Below, one piece after another: positions 27,501-36,300 of a stretch of DNA of 64,000 nucleotides. Every line of letters begins with the position of its first letter. Within the stretch, counting starts at the first letter, position 1. Made by a program: the position numbers and the translations under genes. Source of the stretch: Brachyspira suanatina (lineage in GTDB: Bacteria; Spirochaetota; Brachyspiria; Brachyspirales; Brachyspiraceae); NCBI RefSeq assembly GCF_001049755.1, contig NZ_CVLB01000001.1, positions 1,102,091 to 1,166,090 on the forward strand, written 5' to 3'. Under the pieces are notes generated by a model. The model did no database searches. It was not told the DNA's origin and saw only the letters and a program-made list of their open reading frames with translations.

Positions 27501-27681
27501 CAACATCTAATGGAGAGGCTCCGGGATAAACAACTTGCAAAATCATTAATTCCAAGTCTGTAGAAGGGAATGATTCTTTATCTATATTATAGTATGAATA
27601 TAGACCTATCATAATAGAAACGAATATTATGATATTTACCAGCATTCTATTATTAGCAAAAAAGTATATTAAATTTTTCAT
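24502..27681 (-). CDS. RND-family efflux transporter permease (AcrB/HAE1-like)
   Basis: A 1059-residue inner-membrane pump with the two-fold RND layout: one helix, a large periplasmic loop, then a bundle of helices, repeated. VVYPGASPLDVEQ near residue 50 is the porter-domain mark. The proton-relay helix 4 reads GMVVDNSIVVCENI, with Asp-Asn where AcrB has Asp-Asp. The C-terminal half repeats it as GLCGVLVNDGIIMIDLI. Length is normal. No membrane-fusion adaptor or TolC-like gene is adjacent, so these must be elsewhere. It is divergent from a TetR gene that probably controls it. Confidence 0.93.
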   Translation of the reverse strand: MKNLIYFFANNRMLVNIIIFVSIMIGLYSYYNIDKESFPSTDLELMILQVVYPGASPLDVEQNAVIQIEDQLRTISGIDEFTSIITENAAIIFVQLDMEIDTSKAKDEIFRKMQSVPDMASEVQTIEITDINPKLTPIYNIGVHFKKGYNGDEKVLYDFSKELERQLKYVDGVADIRVQGRTDPEIKISADPKKLQEYYISLTDIVNSLSARNIRATSGDLKKPIYMDLEENEEEKTIVTMGQFENPTEATNVVVRSTFNGQRVRIQDLAKVDSGFVEKSIYVRINSVEGYSLSILKKENADIVKTTENINAFLKNNQNLIPENIEVTTMGETSRMVLALTNVATSNLIFGFIIILVVLLIFLDFKSALFTSIGMIVVIFITFSYIHFSDLTFNIISLAGIITVIGMVVDNSIVVCENIYDFQKVGKTGIDGTVEAVRDVVSPIMVATMTTVVAFMPMLLTKDVVGKLIAPFPKVVVVALIASLFQAIFLLPNNLQDKTKKNSKFNFLKKIKNPLDFDKEKLFNAMKNPFNKALKILLKFRYLVVLFFVILLIFSFFLAKDSLKKFILIYDTSSDSIMINIDSGIGNSIKNTMKYVEQIENAIYKSVDPKNLVAVNSVVGKQVNQNIVDISEESANLAGITVYLIPSTERKKTAYDIMDDINAELAKTSLRQELDALMVSVKLPMDPGKAVDIKIVGNDINQTRKVRDEVKAYLLSLNGVINYYDDDKIGKDELRVLFDYDEIAQLGMNVANVANELRTAYSGTVATSIQELDYKLDFRVQLNRDYIYDTNVLNNLVIPNTYNRLLYLKNVAKIVETNGVSAIRHYNGQRCITINADLVQGQNTSIQVMFAIQNKFKDISQRYPGVIIGFGGEADQTVGALDGLTVTLFIAIVLIYLILLLQFKKFAQPLMIMFLIPFTLTGVFIAFYVHGMPMSFIGFIGIVGLCGVLVNDGIIMIDLINKIIESGKTNPDALDNPKKFAFDSIVEGATQRLLPIFLTTVTTVGGLMPTVYGIGGDADLIVPIVMSLAYGLIFSTLITLIFLPCVFMIAVDLKLIKLK

Positions 27682-27988
27682 TATATTATTATTCCAGGTT
27701 ATATATTATACATTATAGTATAGCAAATTTTATTATGAATTTATATTGTTAATTAAAAAAATTATATATTAAATAATATTCATAATCGGATTATTTTATA
27801 AATAGTAGAAAATAGGACTATTTTATAGACATAAATATTATATTGTTGTTTATTGTGAAATTAATTTATGTTTTTTATGAAAATATTTATAATTATAAAA
27901 TATAAATTGTTTACATTTTATTATATTATAATATAATATACATAAGTCTATTAATATTTTTTATTTATCAAAATCTAGGACATTTTAT
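27682..27988. other. Divergent RND/TetR intergenic region
   Basis: A 307 bp control region between divergent genes. It contains a leftward -10-like TATACT for the RND gene (complement of 27717-27722) and the operator-like repeats listed separately. Nothing coding was found. Confidence 0.55.
27782..27827. promoter_or_regulatory. Candidate TetR operators, two palindromes in direct repeat
   Basis: ATAATC-G-GATTAT (27782-27794) and AAAATAG-GA-CTATTTT (27809-27824) are perfect inverted repeats. GGATTATTTTATA (27788-27800) and GGACTATTTTATA (27815-27827) form a direct repeat 27 bp apart, so both sites carry a related half. Their place between the pump and its divergent TetR gene suits autoregulation and pump control. 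Confidence 0.45.
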
Positions 27989-28576
27989 ATGAAAAGCAAT
28001 TCAAATAAAAATAATGCCAGAGTAAAAAAAACTAAAAAGTTGCTTGAAGACTCTCTTGGTCTTTTATTGGAAGAAAAACCGTTTGAAGATATAAGAGTAA
28101 TTGATATTTGTGCGAAAGCTAATATGCATAGAAGTACTTTTTATACTTATTATAATGATAAATATGAATTATTAAAATCTAAATTAGATGAATATGAGGC
28201 AAAATTTTTAGAAGATTTAAATAGATATAAGATAGAAAATAAATTAAAAGACTCGCATGTTGATATAATGGAAAAAATACTTCAGTATTTTTATCTAAAT
28301 AGAAAATATTTAAAAATAATATTTCAAAATAATAAAGACGGAAGTGTTACTAGTATTTTGAGAGAATATTTAGCTTCTTATGTGATAGAGGGTATAAAAG
28401 ATTTTAAGACTATACGCCCAAATAAAGAGAATGTTATAAGGGTTATGGTTAGCTTTTATTCTGGAGCATTCATATCAGTTCTTACAGATTGGATAGTTAA
28501 TGATTGTTTTATATCTGTAGAAGAATTGGCATCTTATATATCAGATATTATTATGCAGAGAGTTTTTTCTGAATAA
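27989..28576 (+). CDS. TetR/AcrR-family transcriptional regulator
   Basis: A 195-residue protein. The N-terminal helix-turn-helix is ARVKKTKKLLEDSLGLLLEE followed by FEDIRVIDICAKANMHRSTFYTYY, the classic TetR recognition region. The C-terminal ligand/dimer domain (about 75-195) includes AFISVLTDWI and resembles the TetR_C type found in Firmicute-like DhaS regulators. As a repressor divergent from an RND pump, it most likely senses a pump substrate. Confidence 0.92.
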   Translation: MKSNSNKNNARVKKTKKLLEDSLGLLLEEKPFEDIRVIDICAKANMHRSTFYTYYNDKYELLKSKLDEYEAKFLEDLNRYKIENKLKDSHVDIMEKILQYFYLNRKYLKIIFQNNKDGSVTSILREYLASYVIEGIKDFKTIRPNKENVIRVMVSFYSGAFISVLTDWIVNDCFISVEELASYISDIIMQRVFSE

Positions 28577-28702
28577 ATCTAATTTTTATAATTAAATTTT
28601 TTATTGTTACTATATTATTCCGATAATAATACAGAAAATTGTATTTTACATTTACACTTTTTATTTGATTTATATATAGAAAAATAGGAGAATATAATTA
28701 TT

Positions 28703-29233
28703 ATGAAGAAAGTATTTTTGTTTGTATTGCTATTTGTTTTTTCATTTAATTTTTTAAATGCACAAAATATAACAAAAGATAGCGATTACTCTAAAAATTG
28801 GTCTAGTTTTATATTTAGAAAGACAATAGATATGAGGGGAGCTTTATATGAAGGAAGACCTGGTGGGGATTTAGAATTAGTTTCAGGTAATAATCCGCTT
28901 CATTTAGTTAAAATTTATAAATTCATAGGGGCTAGATCAGATACTCATGCATATTATAATCATCAGGTGCCTATATCTATGTTTTATGATAATGCCCCAG
29001 CTTTAGGCCTTAATTTGGTTGAAGGTTATTCTATAGAAGGCGGAAAAATAATGAGATATTCAAAATATATAAAAAGCTATCAAGGCAAATTAGATTCTTG
29101 GAAAAAAGCTAACTCTACTTTTACAAATGAAAGATGGGTAGCAAATGCAGATGCTGATTGGAATTCTTATCCTGTACCTCAGCCTGAAGATGTTAACTGG
29201 GCTGAAGGTGAATATGCAGGAGAGTTATATTAA
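28703..29233 (+). CDS. Small secreted protein, paralogue of the next gene
   Basis: A 176-residue protein with a signal peptide (MKKVFLFVLLFVFSF, cut near LNAQ), so exported and soluble or periplasmic. The C-terminal 80 residues match the next gene: VEGYSIEGGKI against MEGYIVENNKL, then a Trp, and SYPVPQPEDVNW against TFPCPQSSDINW. No family is recognised. The ribosome site AGGAGA precedes the ATG by a rather long 12 bases. It forms a short operon with the following gene, 8 bp away. Confidence 0.7.
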   Translation: MKKVFLFVLLFVFSFNFLNAQNITKDSDYSKNWSSFIFRKTIDMRGALYEGRPGGDLELVSGNNPLHLVKIYKFIGARSDTHAYYNHQVPISMFYDNAPALGLNLVEGYSIEGGKIMRYSKYIKSYQGKLDSWKKANSTFTNERWVANADADWNSYPVPQPEDVNWAEGEYAGELY

Positions 29234-29241
29234 AAAATATA

Positions 29242-29760
29242 ATGTCGTATATTTCTATTATATTAGTTATATTATTAGTTTTAACGGTTTTATTTTTTAT
29301 AACTAATAAAACCGTTATTTCTTATGATAATGCCTGGATTAAATTAGTAAAGACTAGAATTGTAAAGGAAACTGATAGAGATTATCTATTCAAAGAAGAT
29401 GGCGACCTTATAATAAACAAAAAAAAGAGATTAAGTTTTATTCAGGCAAAACATGAGAATATGGCAGTTTACAGCAATACAGATTATTTAAATAAATTTA
29501 TGCTAGTTTTTTCTGGGTATCCTTCTATAAAAGTAACATTTATGGAGGGGTATATAGTTGAAAACAATAAATTATACTATACTTATGCCTACAAACCTTC
29601 CTATTATACCAAACTCAATAAATGGATGAAATTTAATGGTATTTTTGAAGATAAAGAAAATTGGATTGCCAAAAAAAATGTTAAATGGAGTACTTTTCCT
29701 TGTCCTCAGTCATCAGATATAAATTGGGAAAAAAAAGCTATGATAGGAATTTTATCATAA
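29242..29760 (+). CDS. Membrane-anchored paralogue of the preceding secreted protein
   Basis: A 172-residue protein with an uncleaved N-terminal helix (SYISIILVILLVLTVLFFI) instead of a cleavable signal, then a domain homologous to the preceding gene. There is no good ribosome site, so coupling to the upstream gene is likely. Odd: a perfect 13 bp inverted repeat lies inside the codons for the membrane helix (29282-29317). Function unknown. The pair looks like a duplicated envelope protein of which one copy stays in the membrane. Confidence 0.7.
   Translation: MSYISIILVILLVLTVLFFITNKTVISYDNAWIKLVKTRIVKETDRDYLFKEDGDLIINKKKRLSFIQAKHENMAVYSNTDYLNKFMLVFSGYPSIKVTFMEGYIVENNKLYYTYAYKPSYYTKLNKWMKFNGIFEDKENWIAKKNVKWSTFPCPQSSDINWEKKAMIGILS
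29282..29317 (+). repeat. Perfect 13 bp hairpin inside a coding region
   Basis: TAACGGTTTTATT at 29282-29294 pairs with AATAAAACCGTTA at 29305-29317 around a 10-base loop, 40 bases after the start codon of the gene at 29242. Followed by TTT only, so it is at most a weak terminator. Confidence 0.6.
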
Positions 29761-29884
29761 GATTCAATTTTTAAAAAATTATATATTACAATTTTATTAA
29801 TATATTGTTATATATGTAAGTATATTGAATATTTTTTTTTATTTGTTATACTTAGAAAATCAATTATTAGTCAAGGAGAAATAT

Positions 29885-30217
29885 ATGAGTTTAAATATAG
29901 AAGATAAAGGAAAAGTTAAAGTTGTAAGTTTAGTTGGTAAATTAGATGTTAATTTATCAGTATCTATTGAAGCTGAATTAGAGCAATTAGTAGAATCAGG
30001 TTCTATTAATTTAATATTAGAATTATCAGGTATTGAATATTTAAGTTCAAGCGGTATAAGAGTATTCATTTCTATAATGAGAAAAATTAAAGATAAAAAT
30101 GGAAGATTAGTATTAGCTTGTGTTCCTGATATAATTAAAAAGATATTAAAAACAGTAGAATTAGAAGATTTATTTGAAGTATATGAAAGCGTAGATGATG
30201 CCGTAGCTTCATTTTAA
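29885..30217 (+). CDS. STAS-domain anti-sigma-factor antagonist
   Basis: A 110-residue single-domain protein. The ATG at 29885 is chosen because AAGGAGA lies 8 bases upstream; the frame stays open further up without a ribosome site. The phosphoserine region is IEYLSSSGIRVFIS, matching the DxSSxGLR motif of SpoIIAA/RsbV with Glu-Tyr-Leu-Ser-Ser-Ser-Gly. It should be kept inactive by an anti-sigma kinase and reactivated by a PP2C phosphatase; the one at 19906 is a candidate. No kinase or sigma gene is adjacent. Confidence 0.93.
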   Translation: MSLNIEDKGKVKVVSLVGKLDVNLSVSIEAELEQLVESGSINLILELSGIEYLSSSGIRVFISIMRKIKDKNGRLVLACVPDIIKKILKTVELEDLFEVYESVDDAVASF

Positions 30218-30304
30218 TATTTTAGATTGATTTTATTTGTTTTTTTTGTATAATACTTTACATATGGTTTTAGTTTTGTAATAAATTATTATAATTGGAA
30301 GAGT

Positions 30305-33300
30305 ATGAGATTAAAGTGTTATATGAAATTTAAAATATTAATTTTATTTTCTTTTATTCTATTTGCTTGTGCATCAAGTCAAAAAAGTTCTGATTATGGA
30401 TTCAGTAGTAGACCTTTTTTGAGAGAATATAAAAGATATTCTTTAACATATGGAGAAGTAAATCCGGCATTGGATGCTGTAATTGATAGAGAAGGTACTT
30501 GGATTTATTATTCAAGGGAAAATGCCGGAAATACTGATATTTTTGCCGTAGATTCGTATACTCTCGAAACTTACAGATTGACTAGAAGTCCTGGGATAGA
30601 TACATCTGTTTCTATTGATGATAAATCAAGATATATAGTATTTTCTTCAACTAGAGATGATGCTTTCGGAGATATTTATTTATATAAACTATACAATCTT
30701 GGAATAAGAACTTCAAAAAATAATTTAGAAAATTTAGAGCAAAGTATTATAAGACTTACAGATTATAAAGGTTATGATACTGATCCTGTTGTCTCTCATA
30801 AAGGTAATATCATAGCATTTGTTTCAGATAGGGACGGAGGAGTAAAGAAGCTTTTTGCTGTAAGACCTAATGGTAAAGATGTTCAAAAATTATCTGATAT
30901 TGAAGCCAGTTCTCCAACATTTTCTTTTGATGATACAAAAATAGCATTTATAACTTCTAAAGCAGGAGAAAGATATTCTCAGTTAGCTATATTAGATTTA
31001 ATTCCTAATACTAATAATCAAACTAATTTAACCATACTCACAGATACAGAAACATTTAAATTTAACCCTACATTTTATAATGATGATACTATTATTTTCT
31101 TTGAGATAGAAAAAGATTCTGACAGAGACGGCAATTTAACCTATTATGATAAAAGACGTTTAATGTCATATTCTTTGGCAACTCATCAATATTATGTTTT
31201 ATCAGAAGATACACAATTAACTACTTTTGATGTTGCATATCCTTCCGCTTTAGTAGGTGCTTATGTTGTAAGCGAAGATGGCACAAGTGTAGTAACAATG
31301 GGGTCTACTAAGGAGTATTTTATAAAAGATGCTAATTCTGCAACTATGTATAATAGTTTTGTGGAGCTTCCATACAATAGAAAAGTTGATGTTATAGATA
31401 GATTTGCTGAATATTTTCCTTTTTCTGAAGATCAAAATAACGTTGCTAAAGCATATTTTAATATGATGATATCATCATACACTAATAATAATCTTAAAGA
31501 ATATAATAATACTAAAAAAGTATTAACATCTGAATATTTAGATACATTCCCAGGATTTTTAACATCAAAAATAGATGAGAATTTTGATACTAATAATAAT
31601 TGGTTTGATATAGAATCTTATACAAATGAATATTTTTTAACTAATAATGATTTGGAAATGACAAATCTAATAGCTTGGACAGGATATATATCAGCCAATG
31701 AAAAATATAAAGCTAATAAAAACAATAAAGATACATTTGCAATACTTAGTGAAATTCTTAACTTGAATATTAATAAAGATTTATATTTGCTTATAGCTAA
31801 ATTATATGCACATTCAGTTGAAGATAATGGATATAAATACCCTGAAGATGATGATATTTATAATAATCCTTATAAAAGAAAAGATTTATTATTTTCAGAT
31901 AGATTGGAGATTGCAAAAGATTTCATAAAAGATTCAAAAATTTCTTATGATACTATAATAGAAAATTCACATCCTTATGCTCCTTTAGCTGTGGCTACAA
32001 GACTTATATATTTAGACGGGCTTATACTTTCAAGAAATTATGATGATGCTACCAATTTGTTTAAGCCTTATGTTGAATCTAAAAATGATATAATGCTTGC
32101 CTTGGGATATTATGCTAATGCTAAGGTTCTTATGGCAGAGAAAGATGACGGTGCTTATGCTTTGTTTAAAGAAGCATTGAGTTCAGGAGGAAAGAATTTT
32201 GATTCTACTTATGAAGCTCAATATTGTAAAGATACATTAGCTAATTATTATAAATCTTTAGCAGATAAAGCCTACAATGAAGGTAAATATGCAGCTGCTT
32301 ATGATAATTATAATGAAACTTTGAAATATAACCCTAATGATACTTCATCATCATCAAGAGTTATAGAGAGCGGTCTTAGAGCTTACAGTACAATAGAGTC
32401 TCTTGAAGAAACTATATTTGAGAGAGAGAGAAATATCTTATCAACTAGATATTCTTCTCATGAGGCACATGCTGAACTTGCAAATGCTTATTATTATTTG
32501 GCTAATAGATATTATGGTATAGCTGTGTCAAAACAGTATAGTCCTGAACGCTATGTCGTAAGCGATAAAAAAAGAGAAGACGGATTTTATTTGTATTTGA
32601 ATAAGGCTTTTGATACTATAGTTGAAAAGGCTGCTTCATATATTAATTTTGCCATATTCTTATACCCTGATGAAGAAAATTATTATATAAAAAAAGCTGA
32701 GATGTTAACATTTGCTCAGGCTTTAAGAATGCAGGTGCTTCAAGATGAAAAAATATCCAGAAGTGTAATAGAGTTAGTACCAGCTTATAAAGATAATGCT
32801 ATTACTAATGGTCAATATATGGGATATAATATGCTAGCATTCCAAACACAGAATTTGGATTCAGAAATTATAGATTCATTAATAATGGCTAAAAGTAAGG
32901 TAAGAACTAAACCTAATGTTGTATCTATAATGCTTGCCAATTCTTATTTGATAAACGGAAGATATTCAGATGCAGTTAATGAATATAAAGAAGCTGAAAG
33001 TTTGCTAAATCAAATAGGAACGGATAAGAGCAAGGCTTGGTATCATTTCTTTTATGGTTATTCTTTATGGATGAACAATGATATAAAAGGAGCTTATAGA
33101 GAATATGATAAAGCCCGTGCTTTGTTTGAAAAATTAGGTGATAAAGAAAGTGTATACAAAATAGTTGGATATACTTCTGTTGCTGCTATAGAACAAGAAG
33201 ATTATGAAAAAGCTATAGAGTATTTATTAGAAAGAGATAAACTTACAAAAGATGATGTTAATAAAAATGAACTTAATCAGCTTTTACTTGCTGCATGTTA

Positions 33301-36300
33301 TTTAAAATTAGAAGATTATAATAATGCTTTGGCTTATTGTGATAGCGTAAAGGCTCAAATAGATAGTTTGGATTCTTCTGTTTATACTCCTAATTATGTT
33401 AGTATTACTTTATATGGTGCCAATATTAATGTAGTGAATTTAGGTCTTGCTTCATTTGGAGGATATATACCTGGAGAGCCTTTAAACGTAGATAAACAGC
33501 AGATGTTATATTCTATATATCAAGAATTGTATGAGAAAATGGGAAGATATTCCGAAGCTAGAGAGGCTTTATCTTCATACCGTAATTATATTATTCAGGA
33601 TAAGCCTAAAAAATCTATTCAGCCTTTAATGCTTGCCACATACTACAACAATGAAGGGTATCTTTATTACAGACAGGGTGATCAGTCAAATTCTATAATG
33701 TCTTTTAAAACATCTATAGAAGAATATCAGAAAACTTTAGATAAAAAAACTTTGGAAAATAATCCTAATCTGCAGTATCAGAATGCTGAAAATGATGCTA
33801 AAAACTATTTAAGTTTATCATCTTTATATTTAAGATATTTATCAGAAAATGATTTAACTTCTATTAAAAGAGAATTCTTTATAGAATTATTTAATACTAC
33901 TAAAACACTTCAGATATTATCTACAAATAATGTTGTAAGTACAAAGGATAGATTATTATTATATTCTCATATAGCAGCTTTCAATTATATAATGGCATTC
34001 AAACTTACAGCTGATAATAGTGTTAATTATAGAAAAAAACAATCAGATGATCCTACAGATATGAGAGATCATGATGTTAATGTACAAAGATTATCTATGC
34101 TTAAAGATGCTATAGATAGATATAAATATATTTTATCATCTAATTCTAATTTCCCAGTAGATTTAAAAACAGAAATTATTATAAGATATAATTTAGCTAA
34201 AGCTTATGAATTAGCCGGATATATAGAAGAAGCGGCAAGAGAATATATGTCAGCATTCTCAAAAGCACAGACCTCTGCATTTGCTGTTGAAGAAATAGCA
34301 ATACTTACTACCTTGATTGATTTCAGCTCTAAATATAGAAATAGATATCCTGATAGTTTGGATTATCCTGTGCAGTATGTATTTAGAATATTAAAAAGAT
34401 TAAGAGAAAGTGTATTTATGATAACATTTGTAGAAGATAATAACTTTATATTAAGACAGGCTAAATATAAAGTTATAGAGTTTTTACAAGACAGTTATCC
34501 TGATGCTAGTATCAATATACTTGCTATGTTTGATGCTATTGATATGCGAAGAAAATTCTTAGATAGAAGACTTTATACTTTGGGTGAGAATAATTATTAT
34601 CTTAGAGAATATTATAAACTTTATGAAAAAGCTTTATACTCATATCAAATGTATTTAAATGCTGTAGCTACTCCTTATGACAGTAAGATGGAAGCTGCTA
34701 TGCTTAAGGAAATATCTAAATATGAAAAAGAAGCAATAGAAAAATTCTCTAATACTCCTATAGAGCCTATAGTTATATGCGATGTTAAACCTGAAGATAT
34801 TGATAAATCTATGCGTAAAGATGAAACTCTTATTTGGGATACTTATTTAGGATATAGATTCGTTAGAGAAAATGGAAAAACTAAATTCTATATGCAGACT
34901 AATGCTATGCCTAAAACTAAAAACTATGTTACTCATATAGGATTTAGACCTATTGTTATAAGCAATAAAAATATTTTTGTAAGAGAATTGTATGATTCAA
35001 CAGAATATATGCTTCCGGCAAAAACTGCTTATATAGATGGCAAATTGATAGCATTCTTTAGAACTACTAGAAATGCTCAGAAAGAAATAAATAATAGTAT
35101 GACTATGGCAAGTAATACCAATGCCACTAATAGTGTTTATAGTTATAATAATTTGACAAATGAAAGCGAATTAAATAATAATAATAATAATTTATATATG
35201 AATGTTTCTTATAATCCTGAAGAAACTAATACTATGTCTTCAAATGATATGTCTGCAAATATGACTTCTACAAATACAGTTTCTACAAACAGGAGAAGAA
35301 GAGGCAATTTCAGATTTATAGAGTTAAAAGATATTATTACTAATTCTTATGTTCCATTGGTTACTGATATAACAGGTGCTAGTGCTTCCGATATATCTAA
35401 TATAATGAAAAAGAATTTGTATATAGTTTATTGTGATAATGAAACATTTACAAACAATAGAAGAGTGATAAGAAATATAAATAATATAGCTTTAGTTGTA
35501 GGAAAAGACGGAAAAGATTCTAGAATAATGTTCTACACTAATTATTTCAGAAAACTGTCATCTAATTCTTTGGAAGTTAGTATGAAAGGCTATGATAATA
35601 ATATGTTTACTGTATATGGAAAACCTGACTACAGTGTATCTTCATTGTCAAATGCAGCTTATGAGTTTAAAACTAGACTTTATAGTTCTTATTCTTCAAG
35701 TGCTTCTCCAAGCATAACAATGATGTCGAATGTTATTGCTTATTCTCAGAGCGATAATGAAAAAATGCTTAATTATGCTAGAATTGTTGAGGACAGATAT
35801 GAGGTTAGAGATACAAATACAGCTTATTTATTCTCAGAAGAAGGTTATAAATTCTTTTCAAGTTCATATACTAATATAAGTGATTCTAATGCTTATAGAT
35901 TTATAAAAGCAATGCTTCCTGTTTATAGAAGAATGGGAGAAGAAGGGGCAGTTAAAGGTGCTAACAGAGCATTGCATTTTATGTATTTGTATACTAATAA
36001 TAATTATGATTTAATAGATGAATACTTTACACCTAGAACTTTATCAAGATTCTTAAAAGCTAAAAATGATCCTAAAGAGTCTGTAAGATATTTGAATTAT
36101 ATTGCAAATAGGGTAGACGGAGAAAATAAAGATAAAATTTTAGAAGTTGCTGTTCTTTATGATTTAATATACGCTAAGACTCCTATTGATACAGTAACTA
36201 ATTTCCTGAATAGAATGCAAAATACAAATGAGATATTAACTGTTGCGAATACTATAATGAATACAGATGCAACTAATGAAAATGATATATTTACAACTAT

